A stretch of 64,000 bases of DNA from DATLSM01 sp963722965 (GTDB lineage Bacteria > Actinomycetota > Thermoleophilia > Solirubrobacterales > 70-9): the NCBI GenBank assembly GCA_963722965.1, contig CAVROX010000003.1, positions 1-64,000 of the forward strand, given 5' to 3'. Position 1 is the first letter of the stretch; every line of letters begins with the position of its first letter. Positions 29,449 through 38,065 of this stretch are shown here, one piece after another. The notes under the pieces were generated by a model, which did not search any database, was not told the DNA's origin, and was given only the letters and a program-made list of their open reading frames with translations. The position numbers were made by a program, and so were the translations under genes.

Positions 29449-30255
29449 ATGAACGCGAACAAGGCTTTATGGGAGAAGGGCGACTTCACCCGCATCGCGG
29501 AAAGCATGCGAGAGAGCGGAGAGTCGCTTGTCAAGGATTTGGGCCTCACCAAAGGACTCCGCATGCTCGACCTCGGCTGTGGCGACGGGACAACCGCGTT
29601 GCCGGCGGCCCAGCTCGGAGCAGACGTTCTTGGCGTCGACCTCGCCAGCAACTTGGTTGCGGCAGGCAACTCGCGTGCTGAGGCCCTTGGCCTGACCAAC
29701 TGCAGGTTCCAAGAGGGCGATGCAACGGATCTGCACGAGCTTGCCGATGAGAGCTTTGATCTCGTCATCAGCATCTTCGGGGCGATGTTTGCTCCCAGGC
29801 CGTTCGATGTGGCCAAGGAAATGGTCCGGGTGACGAGGCCCGGTGGCCGAATCGTGATGGGCAACTGGATCCCGAATGATCCGACCTTGGTGGCCCAGAT
29901 CTTGAAGGTCAGCTCCTTGTATTCGCCGCCGCCTCCGGAGGGCTTCGTCAGCCCCATGACCTGGGGCGTCGAGGACAACGTGGTCGAGCGGTTCACGGCA
30001 GCCGGTATCCCTGAGGATCGGATCTCATTCCAGAGGGACACATATACCTTTAACTTTCCCAATCCTCCATCCGAGGTGGTGACCTTATTCAGGAACTATT
30101 ACGGGCCCACCATGAACGCTTTCGAGGCAGCAGAAGCCAACGGTCGCGAGGCTGAACTCCAGGCTGAGCTGGAGGCCCTGTTTAACGAACAGAACACCAG
30201 CGATGAGGGCACTTCGATCTCGGCAACCTTCCTGAGAGTGACGGTCAGGCCGTAG
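29449..30255 (+). CDS. Class I SAM-dependent methyltransferase
   Basis: A 268-aa Rossmann-fold methyltransferase. Motif I is LDLGCGDGTTALPAA (about residues 41-55), the acidic residue is in VLGVDLAS, motif II is EGDATDLHELADESFDLVIS and motif III is RVTRPGGRIVMGNW. The layout is that of UbiE-like methyltransferases. The ATG at 29449 directly precedes the domain. Substrate unknown; no pathway partner is adjacent. Confidence 0.85.
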   Translation: MNANKALWEKGDFTRIAESMRESGESLVKDLGLTKGLRMLDLGCGDGTTALPAAQLGADVLGVDLASNLVAAGNSRAEALGLTNCRFQEGDATDLHELADESFDLVISIFGAMFAPRPFDVAKEMVRVTRPGGRIVMGNWIPNDPTLVAQILKVSSLYSPPPPEGFVSPMTWGVEDNVVERFTAAGIPEDRISFQRDTYTFNFPNPPSEVVTLFRNYYGPTMNAFEAAEANGREAELQAELEALFNEQNTSDEGTSISATFLRVTVRP

Positions 30256-30520
30256 AGCTCAGCCGCCAGGAGCCATATGGCGCCAATCCCCACTGCCCGC
30301 CCACGGTGGATTAGCCTAATCGATCAATCCGACTTGGCGTAGGAGGGATACGGAGTCGGAATAGACTTCCTTCCGTTTGATCAAGCCGGCACTCGAACAT
30401 GAAGGAGTTGCGGGTCACGAAGACCATAGGATCTTGTTGCCTTCGACCCGTCGCAGACGGCGACCCTGCTGATCGGTGGCGACAAGGAAGGGGAAGCGCC
30501 ACCGGCTGGCTGGCCAATGT
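30256..30520. other. Intergenic region before repeat copy A
   Basis: No supported gene. Part of the boundary of the repeat-bounded island. Confidence 0.35.
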
Positions 30521-30820
30521 CTGACTGTGGCACCGCGGCCCTTGAAGAGATTTAGGCTGTCTTTGGCTGTCTGGTACTTAGCCCGTATCCCGCTTGCCAG
30601 AGCCGTTTCCCGACAGAAAACGCCCCGCCTAGGGCGAGGCGCTTCGGGGTTACTACAGGGAGGAGAGAAGCCTCCCGCACGGCTCTGGAATGGGGAAAAC
30701 CGCATGGTTAAGCCAAACGCTGTCCTGTAGATTCCGGTTGTTCCCGGTTGTTTCGGGGTCTGACTGTGGCACCGATTTGGTAGAAGCCGGGCGAAGTGGC
30801 GCGATGGCGGATCGGCTCCT
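30521..30820. repeat. Composite repeat, copy A
   Basis: GACTGTGGCAC occurs at 30523 and again at 30762, exactly 239 bases apart. Between them are an ACAGAAAACGCCCCGCC hairpin (from 30613), GGGGTTACTACAGGGAGGAG, a GGGAGG/CCTCCC hairpin, a GGAAAACCGCATGGTTAAGC block and tandem CCGGTTGTT. Copy E at 37.6 kb has the same order and the same 239-base spacing. The flank beyond the second GACTGTGGCAC (to 30820) also matches copy B. Read on the minus strand, the end encodes a PQS-rich tail that could be a relic of an integrase 3' end (inference). Confidence 0.7.
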
Positions 30821-30968
30821 GCGCCCCCTTCTCGTCCTGAGCGACAGCGTCGGGGCCGCTTCCCCGCACGTCCGCAATGCCACGGAAGCATTCATGCCTG
30901 CTCGGCGGCGAACCTGGCTGGGCTCCAGACTGCGAGTGTCGCACGGCTGCGAGTAGGTTTGGGCAGCG

Positions 30969-32468
30969 ATGGCTGTCCCCGAGACTCGCTACGCGCGGCG
31001 TTCTGATGGCGTCCACATCGGCTACCAGGTGTTGGGTAGCGGTCCGGCGACGATGGTGTGGTGCTGGGGGTGGATCTCGCACTTGGACCTTTTTTGGGGG
31101 GACGCCGGGCTGGCGCGCATGTTTGAGCAGGTGGCGGGGTTCTGCCGGCTGGTCCTTTACGACAAGCCCGGTACTGGCGTGTCGGATCCGATCTTGCACG
31201 TCCCGACGCTAGAGGAGCGGGTCGAGGACGTCCGCGTTGTGATGGACGCCGCTGGAATCGAGCACGCTGCGATCCTGGGCGAGTCGGAGGCCGGACCGGT
31301 CGCCGCGATGTTTGCCGCGACCTATCCGCAGCGAACCGACTCGCTGGTCATCTACGGGTCGCTTGCCACCGGACATCCCGACGACGACGAACTCGCGGCC
31401 TACGGCGGCAGTCCGGGCGAAACGGCAAATCTCGTCGAGTGTCTTCAGGACTGCCTCGATCACTGGGGAGAAGGCCGCTCCGCCGACTGGATCGTGCCAA
31501 GTATCTTGACCCCCGCCGTGCGCCGCTTGTTCGCTACGCTCGAGCGCTCAGCGGTGTCTCCTGGGATGGCCCGTGGTCTTATCGACGCGCTGCTGAGGGT
31601 CGATGTGCGCCCGGTTCTGCCCGCAATCTCTGCTCCCACTATCGTCCTGCACCGGAAGGGTGATCTGGTGCCTATAGCGCACGGTCGCCTGCTCGCCGAC
31701 CGCATCCCCACCGCCCGCATGATTGAGCTCTCCGGATCCGATCACGCGATCGCGACGGAGGACGCGGACGTCATCGTCGGCGAGATCGAGCAGCTTGTAA
31801 CCGGTTCCCGGGCCACGCCTGAGCCGGATCGCGTGCTTGCCACCGTCCTGTTCACCGACATCGTGGAGTCCACCCGACGCGCGGCGGAGGTCGGCGATGC
31901 GGCCTGGCGCCGCCTGCTCGAGCAGCACGACGAGTTGGTGAACGAGCAGGTCACGAAGGCCGGCGGGCGGGTGGTGAAGTCACTTGGCGACGGCGTCCTC
32001 GCGGTATTCACCGGTCCGGCTAGGGCGATCGCCTGCGCCCAGGCACTGGTGGGCGGCGTTGCCGACCTGGGTCTCTCGCTGCGGGCCGGCGTGCACACCG
32101 GCGAGTGCGAGGTGCTCGGTGACGATCTCGGCGGCATGGCGGTGCACATCGGAGCACGCGTGGGCGCGCGTGCCGAGACCGGGCAAATACTGGTCTCAAA
32201 GACAGTCGTCGACCTCGTCGTAGGGTCGGGGTTACAGTTCTCAGACTGCGGAGAACATGAGCTCAAGGGCGTGCCCGGCGCGTGGCGCTTGTATTCCGTT
32301 AGCAGCTACTCAAGCGACGAGCGCACGCAGGTGGAGCCGCCTCGCGAGTACATGACCCGAGCAGACCGGCTCACGGTCCAGCTGGCCAGGCGCGCGCCGG
32401 GTGCCATGCAGACTCTCGGGCGCCTTGCCCAGCGCGGAGCCCGGGCTGCCGAGACGCACCGCGGTTAG
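30969..32468 (+). CDS. Alpha/beta hydrolase fused to a class III adenylate/guanylate cyclase domain
   Basis: A 499-aa two-domain protein. Residues 1-270 form an alpha/beta-hydrolase fold with nucleophile elbow GESEAG (Ser about 106) and a late His (GSDHAIA). Residues 285-450 form a class III nucleotide cyclase domain: FTDIVESTRRAAEVGD (first metal Asp), GRVVKSLGDGVLAVF (second metal Asp) and LRAGVHTGECEVLGDDLGGM. This fusion is widespread in actinobacteria, where the hydrolase part is thought to sense a ligand; what it binds is unknown. No membrane segment is seen. It lies between repeat copies A and B. Confidence 0.88.
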   Translation: MAVPETRYARRSDGVHIGYQVLGSGPATMVWCWGWISHLDLFWGDAGLARMFEQVAGFCRLVLYDKPGTGVSDPILHVPTLEERVEDVRVVMDAAGIEHAAILGESEAGPVAAMFAATYPQRTDSLVIYGSLATGHPDDDELAAYGGSPGETANLVECLQDCLDHWGEGRSADWIVPSILTPAVRRLFATLERSAVSPGMARGLIDALLRVDVRPVLPAISAPTIVLHRKGDLVPIAHGRLLADRIPTARMIELSGSDHAIATEDADVIVGEIEQLVTGSRATPEPDRVLATVLFTDIVESTRRAAEVGDAAWRRLLEQHDELVNEQVTKAGGRVVKSLGDGVLAVFTGPARAIACAQALVGGVADLGLSLRAGVHTGECEVLGDDLGGMAVHIGARVGARAETGQILVSKTVVDLVVGSGLQFSDCGEHELKGVPGAWRLYSVSSYSSDERTQVEPPREYMTRADRLTVQLARRAPGAMQTLGRLAQRGARAAETHRG

Positions 32469-32687
32469 CTCCCCCCCAGGAGGGCCGTGCTGATCGACGA
32501 GCCCGCGTTCACGCAACAGGCTCACACTGCTGGGTTCGCAGACGAGCGAGCGTCCGAATGGGTGCCGCGCTCAAGGTCGGATCGGCCGAATTCCGATTGC
32601 GCCGAGAGCGGCGGAGCAGACGCACGCAATCCCCGGACCGCGCGAGCACGAGCGAGCCGGCGCGTGGGACTGCCCCAAGTCGTCCAT
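32469..32687. other. Intergenic region between cyclase gene and repeat copy B
   Basis: No supported gene. Confidence 0.35.
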
Positions 32688-32870
32688 TCGGAGAGAAGCC
32701 GGCCCAACCGCTTGGGAATGCGGAAAACCCCATGGTCAAGCCAAACGCTGTCCGGTAAATCCCGGTTGTTCCCGGTTGTTTCGGGGTCTGACTGTGGCAC
32801 GACTGTGGCACCGATCTGGTCTGAAGCCGGGCTAACTCCGGCAGGTGGCGCGATGGCGGATCGCTCCTAC
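32688..32870. repeat. Composite repeat, copy B (right half)
   Basis: Contains the GGGAATGCGGAAAACC block, tandem CCGGTTGTT and two adjacent GACTGTGGCAC units (32790 and 32801). It then continues with the same flank as copy A (GAAGCCGGGC … GGTGGCGCGATGGCGGATCG). The hairpin-bearing left half is missing. With copy A it brackets the cyclase gene. Confidence 0.65.
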
Positions 32871-32975
32871 GCTTGCTTCTCGTGTTTTGCAGGGGCGCGG
32901 GCGAACTCTGGCGACGCTCTCGCAACCACGCGCGAAGGGAGAAACGGCGCCCTGACCGGCCTTCGAGACCGGAGA

Positions 32976-33007
32976 GGCTGTCGATTACCCCGAGGTAATC
33001 GACAGCC
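32976..33007. promoter_or_regulatory. Perfect 14-bp inverted repeat upstream of the XRE regulator
   Basis: GGCTGTCGATTACC, a four-base CCGA centre and the exact complement. It lies 30 bases before the XRE-family start, so it may be an autoregulatory operator. A transcript hairpin is the alternative, but no U-tract follows. Confidence 0.5.
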
Positions 33008-33037
33008 CTACCGGCGAGGGCTAGAGTCGCCTGCGCG

Positions 33038-33841
33038 ATGGCCACTGCCGAAAGCCATGCGGAGGTGGGGCCGCTTCTTCGCGAATGGCGCGAGCGGCGG
33101 CGGCTGACCCAGCTCGGCCTGGGGCTTGAGGCGGGGGTCTCGGCGCGCCACCTGAGCTTCGTCGAGACCGGCCGCTCCAAGCCTGGGCGCGAGATGCTCT
33201 TGAAGGTCGCCGAGCGGCTTGAGATCCCGTTCCGAGACCGAAACCAGCTCCTGCTGGCGGCAGGCCATGCGCCGGCCTTCCTCGAGCGCCCCCTCGAGGA
33301 CCCCTCGCTCGCCCCTGTCCGCGAGGCGTTGGGGCGGATCCTCGCCGCCCACGACCCCTACCCAGCGGTCGTCTTCGATCGAGCTTGGAACCTGGTCTCG
33401 GCCAACGCCGCGATGTCGGCCCTGGCCCAAGGCGTCGAGGTCGACCCTGCCTTGCTCGAACCGCCGATCAACATCTTGCGGCTCGGCCTTCACCCCGACG
33501 GGCTGGCGCCGCTGATCGTCAACCTCGCCAACTGGCGCGCGCACTTCCTAGAGCGCCTGGCGAGGCAGGTCGCGCTGACCGGCGACGGCTCGCTCAGGTC
33601 GCTGATGGACGAGGTGGCCGCCTACCCGGCGCCCGAGGACGAGCATCGGGCCGATGAGGCGGGCAGCGAGATCCTCGGGCCGGTGCGGCTGCGCACCCCA
33701 GGTGGCGGCGAGTGGTCCTTCTTCGGAATGTTCGCGGGCTTTGACACTCCGTTCGAGGTGACCACCTCCGAGCTGGCGATCGAGCTGCTCTTCCCGGCCG
33801 ATCTGACGACCGCGGAAGCGCTCGGGAAGGGAGAGCTGTGA
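33038..33841 (+). CDS. XRE-family regulator with MmyB-like ligand-binding domain
   Basis: A 267-aa DNA-binding protein. Residues 10-70 form a Cro/C1-type helix-turn-helix (LREWRERRRLTQLGLGLEAG, then VSARHLSFVETGRSKPG). Residues 95-260 match the MmyB-like PAS-type domain (AHDPYPAVVFDRAWNLVSAN…NILRLGLHPDGLAPLIVNLA), which in related proteins binds fatty acid-like ligands. The ATG at 33038 follows a 14-bp palindrome. The stop overlaps a small membrane-protein gene by four bases, so the two are likely co-regulated. Confidence 0.88.
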   Translation: MATAESHAEVGPLLREWRERRRLTQLGLGLEAGVSARHLSFVETGRSKPGREMLLKVAERLEIPFRDRNQLLLAAGHAPAFLERPLEDPSLAPVREALGRILAAHDPYPAVVFDRAWNLVSANAAMSALAQGVEVDPALLEPPINILRLGLHPDGLAPLIVNLANWRAHFLERLARQVALTGDGSLRSLMDEVAAYPAPEDEHRADEAGSEILGPVRLRTPGGGEWSFFGMFAGFDTPFEVTTSELAIELLFPADLTTAEALGKGEL

Positions 33842-34245
33842 GCACAGTCAATCCTGGGGTTGGACGAGTTCTCGCCGGTCTCGGCGGCGCGCTGCTGATC
33901 GCCTCGCTGTTCATGCCGTGGGCCGAAGGCCCTGGGGGCGCCACCCGCGACGGCTGGGAGCTCTTTAGGGCTACCGATGTCTACCTACTCATCGTCGGGC
34001 TGCATGGGATCGCCGCTGCGATCAGCGGCGGTCGCTTCGGATATTTTCGGCCAGACCTCTCGCTTAACGGCACCGCCGACATACTCGCGGTCGTGGCGGC
34101 GATCCTCCTCGTCTGGCTGATCGCCTTCTACTTCCCCTCCGGCGCGAGTCAGGGGCTTGGCGTCTACATGGCCTTGATCGCCAGCCTCGCGATCGCGTCC
34201 GGGGCAGGCGACTTTCGAGTCAGGGAGATCTTCCCCAGGATGTGA
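33838..34245 (+). CDS. Small membrane protein downstream of XRE regulator
   Basis: A 135-aa protein with about four hydrophobic helices (VLAGLGGALLIASLFMPWAE, VYLLIVGLHGIAAAISGG, ILAVVAAILLVWLIAFYF, VYMALIASLAIASGAG). The GTG start overlaps the regulator stop (GTGA), which suggests translational coupling and a shared function. No family name assigned. Confidence 0.75.
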   Translation: MSTVNPGVGRVLAGLGGALLIASLFMPWAEGPGGATRDGWELFRATDVYLLIVGLHGIAAAISGGRFGYFRPDLSLNGTADILAVVAAILLVWLIAFYFPSGASQGLGVYMALIASLAIASGAGDFRVREIFPRM

Positions 34246-34339
34246 GAGTGGGCGCTTCCGGTTCGCGCGAGATTCGAGCGTTTGCCGATCAAGGCCCGAG
34301 ATGCCCGCCAGGAGGTTCGCTTGTACCCGGGCCGCGCGC
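34246..34339. other. Short spacer before repeat copy C
   Basis: Nothing supported. Confidence 0.3.
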
Positions 34340-34458
34340 CTACTGAGCTGTAGGAAGCCTCCCGCGCCACTTGGGAATGCGGAAAACCGCATGGCTAAGC
34401 CAAACGCTATCCGGCTGTTGCCGGTTGATTCCGGTTGTTTTGGGGTCTGACTGAGGCA
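34340..34458. repeat. Composite repeat, copy C (degenerate right half)
   Basis: Contains GAAGCCTCCCGC, GGGAATGCGGAAAACCGCAT, GGCTAAGCCAAACGC, CCGGTTGATTCCGGTTGTTT and GTCTGACTGAGGCAG, a one- or two-base variant of the GACTGTGGCAC motif. It is a diverged right half of the unit. Confidence 0.6.
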
Positions 34459-34589
34459 GGAGAGCGACACCCACTTGCCCGAGCGGCGGAATCCGCTCGA
34501 GCTCGGTGATCTGAAGCTCCCGCATCGCGCGATGAGCAGCTCACCAGAGCTGGCGCTCCACTGCTGAGGGGGCATTGAGTCCGTCCGAT

Positions 34590-34676
34590 GCGTAGGAACG
34601 GGGAAAAACGCATGGAAAACCGAAATCCCATCCGCCTGGGTCGGTTGCTTGCAGGTCGTTTGGGGTTTGAAAGTAC
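34590..34676. repeat. Composite repeat, copy D (strongly decayed)
   Basis: A weaker match to the same right half (GGGGAAAAACGCATGG, ATCCCATCCG, GGTCGTTTGGGGTTTGA). It lies 46 bases before the lyase-like gene. This is the least certain copy. Confidence 0.4.
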
Positions 34677-34721
34677 CTTCAGATCGATTAAGGAGAAACT
34701 GATTAAGTCAGGTTTGTAGAG

Positions 34722-36971
34722 ATGAGGTTGATTCGGGCGCTAGCAAGGCATACAATCGGCTCCGAAAGGGGAGCTGTGGCAATAGATCACCGGAGGACTG
34801 TCTTGCGGACTCCGCTTCTGGTCCTTGCCTTCGCGATCGGTGCGGCGCTTGTTCAGCTGGCGTTGCTTGCAAAATCAGCTCGGGCTGAAGGGTTTGAAAA
34901 ATTCACCGAGTACTCGATCCCAAACCCGGCAAGCGATCCGATCGAAATCACCGCTGGACCGGACGGCAATCTTTGGTTCGCTGAGTGGTCAGGCAAGATA
35001 GGCCGGATCACTCCAAGCGGCCAGATCACCGAATTCTCGCCCCCCGAAACGGGGAACCTGGCGGGAATTGCCGCCGGGCCGGGGGGCAACCTCTGGTTCA
35101 CGGCGCGCTATGACAACAAGATCGGTCGTATCACGCCCGACGGTCAGGTTACTGAGTTCCGAATTCCAAGCGAGGATGCCGAACCAATCGACATCACCGC
35201 TGGACCGGACGGCAATCTATGGTTCGCCGAGAGCGGTGCCAACAAGATCGGACGCATCACCCCAAACGGCGAATTTGCCGAATTTTCCATCGCTCCCGCG
35301 AGCGAACCGACCGGCATCACATCAGGTCCGGACGGCAACCTGTGGTTTACCGAGAAGCGCGGGAACAGTATCGGACGGATCACCACGTCCGGCCAGGTCA
35401 CTGAATTCCAAGTCCCGACTGCGCACAGCCGGCCCGACGCAATCACAAGCGGTCCGGACGGCAGCCTGTGGTTTACCGAGTCCCAGGAAGCCAATGGGGT
35501 GCATGCGAAGATCGGCCGCATCACCCCAAACGGCACGATCACTGAGTTTTCACTCCCATATGGCGACGGCCAACAGGAACCCATCGGGATCACCACCGGC
35601 CCGGACGGCAACCTCTGGTTCACTGAGGGGCGCGCGGATAAGATCGGCCGGATCACTCCGAGCGGGAAGGTCTCCGAATTCCCGCTCCCCACGAGCCCTA
35701 CCACATCTTTTCCCCCGGTCAGCATCAACAGCGATCCAACCGGCATCGCGCCCGGCCCTGACGGCTATCTCTGGTTCACCGAGATGGGAGACAACAAAAT
35801 AGGCCGAATCAGCACAGAACCGCCGCTGCCATCGAATACATCGCCGCCGAGTATAGTTGGCAAACCCCAGCCGGGCCGCGACCTCACGGTCTCCCCGGGT
35901 TCGTGGACCAACAGCCCCACGAGTTACTCCTATCAATGGGAGGACTGCAACAGGCTCGGTGCCTCGTGCTCCTCAGCCCAAAGAGGTCCCCGCATACGCT
36001 TGGTCGGAGCAGCGGAGGTTGGTCATACCATCCGCGTCCAGGTCATCGCCTCAAACGCTGGCGGTGAAAGCGAACCGGCGGCCTCGGCCGCGACCCGAAT
36101 GGTAACCGGACCCGTCGTGCGCGTGAAGCGTGGCGGCGAGGGAGTTGGCCTTTCCCTGATGGGAAGTCACGGCTATCGGATCACTGTGCGCACCTACGGG
36201 TACCAACATCACCGCTGGGTTGTCCTTGAAGCTAAACGAAAAGGATACTTCGCCGATTACGCGGTCGTAGGACACGTCGGGGACGGGACCGTGAAGGCCC
36301 GATTCCCGAGGTTGGGCATAATCAAGGTCAAGCTCAGGCCGACCAAAGTCCGAAAGCTGAAAGCAGAGTCCGGATGCCCATTGCCGAGTGAGGTGATCGA
36401 ATCAGGTTCTTTCGTGGGCGTTATTAAGTTCAACGGAGAAAAGAACTTCACGAGAATCGATACGGATCGGGCGCACGGTACAGTCACCAAGCAACTAGCC
36501 CAGACATGCGACGTATCAACCCCCAGCCGACCGTCGTCGCTGGTTGGGACCACGAGTCGGCTCGGCAGGCCGGGCAGAATCGAGTCATCGGTAGAACTTA
36601 CAGCGACAGTTGATTCGGTTGAATTTCGAGCGAGCCGGAACGTTCGACAGCAGTCCGCGACATTCACCATTAGTGCACGGGAAAAACGAGCCGGAATGGA
36701 AATACACCGCGGCGCGCCGAGCGTATCGGGCACCGGAGACTTCAGCTACGGTGAACATCTCACTTCAGCTGGCGTGACACCACCCCGTCCCTTCATTGGC
36801 ACCGCAAGTTACAGCGGCGCAGCTAGACCCGAGGGGCCGATCCCCGAGCTCGGAACTGAAGGTCTCCTCTCCGGTACGCTCAGGGCTGTCCTACCTGGTC
36901 TCGGCCTAGTCCACTTGACTGGAGTCGGTGTGCATGCGTATCTCTCAATTTCGACCGGCGTCATCGACTAA
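34722..36971 (+). CDS. Secreted Vgb-like beta-propeller protein with C-terminal shared domain
   Basis: A 749-aa exported protein. After a signal region (LLVLAFAIGAALVQLALL…ARA) come seven blades of about 45 residues, each with the pattern I-T-x-G-P-D-G-N-L-W-F-[AT]-E and K-I-G-R-I-T. This is the streptogramin lyase (Vgb) propeller. An Ig-like segment follows (PSIVGKPQPGRDLTVSPGSW … GGESEPAAS), then the domain shared with the protein at 18197. Vgb enzymes linearise streptogramin B, but many environmental propellers with this repeat have no shown activity, so lyase function is unproven. It lies in the repeat-bounded island. Confidence 0.8.
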   Translation: MRLIRALARHTIGSERGAVAIDHRRTVLRTPLLVLAFAIGAALVQLALLAKSARAEGFEKFTEYSIPNPASDPIEITAGPDGNLWFAEWSGKIGRITPSGQITEFSPPETGNLAGIAAGPGGNLWFTARYDNKIGRITPDGQVTEFRIPSEDAEPIDITAGPDGNLWFAESGANKIGRITPNGEFAEFSIAPASEPTGITSGPDGNLWFTEKRGNSIGRITTSGQVTEFQVPTAHSRPDAITSGPDGSLWFTESQEANGVHAKIGRITPNGTITEFSLPYGDGQQEPIGITTGPDGNLWFTEGRADKIGRITPSGKVSEFPLPTSPTTSFPPVSINSDPTGIAPGPDGYLWFTEMGDNKIGRISTEPPLPSNTSPPSIVGKPQPGRDLTVSPGSWTNSPTSYSYQWEDCNRLGASCSSAQRGPRIRLVGAAEVGHTIRVQVIASNAGGESEPAASAATRMVTGPVVRVKRGGEGVGLSLMGSHGYRITVRTYGYQHHRWVVLEAKRKGYFADYAVVGHVGDGTVKARFPRLGIIKVKLRPTKVRKLKAESGCPLPSEVIESGSFVGVIKFNGEKNFTRIDTDRAHGTVTKQLAQTCDVSTPSRPSSLVGTTSRLGRPGRIESSVELTATVDSVEFRASRNVRQQSATFTISAREKRAGMEIHRGAPSVSGTGDFSYGEHLTSAGVTPPRPFIGTASYSGAARPEGPIPELGTEGLLSGTLRAVLPGLGLVHLTGVGVHAYLSISTGVID

Positions 36972-37018
36972 GCGAGCTTGATCCTCTTTGCGTCTTTCTC
37001 AGACAAGCTCATGTCGCC

Positions 37019-37489
37019 CTAATAGTTGAGGGCAATGAACTCCGTCTTCGCCAGGTACCCCTCATCGATGAGGTAGTCAATCGGGCTGCCGTATCCTGGC
37101 ACCACAGCCTTCAGCGACGGCGCAGCCGGCATAGGAGACTGGTCAAGTTCAACCAATCCAAAGAATCCAAGCAACGTTCTGGCCCGTTCCGTCCCTCGGT
37201 GGATCGAGAGGCTGTCGAGGGCACCATAGGGGTTTCCGGAGGCGCTTATTTCCAGGGCGGCCGCGAGCTCGCTGGCCTCTTTCGGCGGCAAGAGCGATAA
37301 CAGCTCGCTGCGGGTTCCGGCGTCGAGCAACATCCCCTGCGGGCTCGTAAGACCAAGAGCGATTTCTCTTAGTCGAGCCGGTTGAACGAGTTCGGGATCG
37401 AGGCGAGAAAGTAGCCTGACTCCTGGCCGTCCAACGAGCTTCTGCAGCGTGGGCTCTGCCGCCCGTGCGAGTAGATCCTCAAAGTCCAT
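37019..37489 (-). pseudogene. Remnant of a DEAD/DEAH-type defence helicase with motor deleted
   Basis: The 156-aa frame from ATG 37489 begins like the N-terminal domain of large phage-defence or restriction helicases (FEDLLARAAEPTLQKLVGRP, LLSLLPPKEASELAAALEIS, ERARTLLGFFGLVE). It then passes from VVPGYG directly into SPIDYLIDEGYLAKTEF, which in those proteins lies after the ATPase core. No Walker A or DEAD box is present, so the motor seems to be deleted in frame. The assignment rests on remembered family patterns and is tentative. The open frame continues upstream to 37663 through repeat sequence. Confidence 0.4.
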
Positions 37490-37640
37490 GCTGGCGTTGA
37501 TCTTGGTCACAGCTCCGAATTGGCGTACAAGCTTCTTGCGATTGACCTTATCTGCCGGTCCGCTTGCAGGCTTCTCCGGATAGATCGGAGCCCGTGCAGC
37601 TGAGGACGCCGCGTACGCCTGTCTCGCGCTACCACTGCGC
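37490..37640. other. Region between helicase remnant and repeat copy E
   Basis: Open on the minus strand but without coding support; it probably belongs to the remnant's lost upstream region. Confidence 0.3.
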
Positions 37641-37914
37641 GACTGTGGTACAGACTGTGGCACGGGTGCCCGAGAGCGACGCTGGCTACCTGGCTATCGC
37701 GCTGCTGACCCTGCCGATCTTGGCTTGTTGAGCCGTTTGCGCAACAGAAAACGCCCCGCCTAGGGGGGCGCTTCTGGGGTTACTACAGGGAGGAGAGAAG
37801 CCTCCCGTACCGCTTGGGAATGCGGAAAAGCGCATGGTTGAGCCAAATCCCATCCGACTGGATCCGGTTGTTTCCGGTTGTTTTGGGGTCTGACTGTGGC
37901 ACGACTGTGGCACG
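37641..37914. repeat. Composite repeat, copy E (most complete)
   Basis: GACTGTGGTAC and GACTGTGGCAC at 37641 and 37653. Then AAAACGCCCCGCCTAGGG hairpin (37748), GGGGTTACTACAGGGAGGAG, GAGAAGCCTCCCG, GGGAATGCGGAAAAGCGCAT, tandem CCGGTTGTTT, and two GACTGTGGCAC at 37892 and 37903. The spacing from 37653 to 37892 is 239 bases, the same as in copy A. Direct repeats at both ends of a ~240-base segment resemble the arm-type sites of a tyrosine-recombinase attP (inference). Confidence 0.7.
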
Positions 37915-38065
37915 ACCTTTCGGACCTGAGCGGGGAGGGATCTGCCGCCGATCCCTATCGCAGCCGGTGATCGTCGAAGTTAGACAGCTCAGCACCGATT
38001 GTCGCAAGCCCTTACGAACATATTTGGAGCACCAGGCGCTGACGAGGGCCAGCTAGACTTGGGGG
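37915..38065. other. Spacer upstream of the 38066 gene
   Basis: Would hold the promoter of the next gene; no boxes assigned. Confidence 0.3.
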
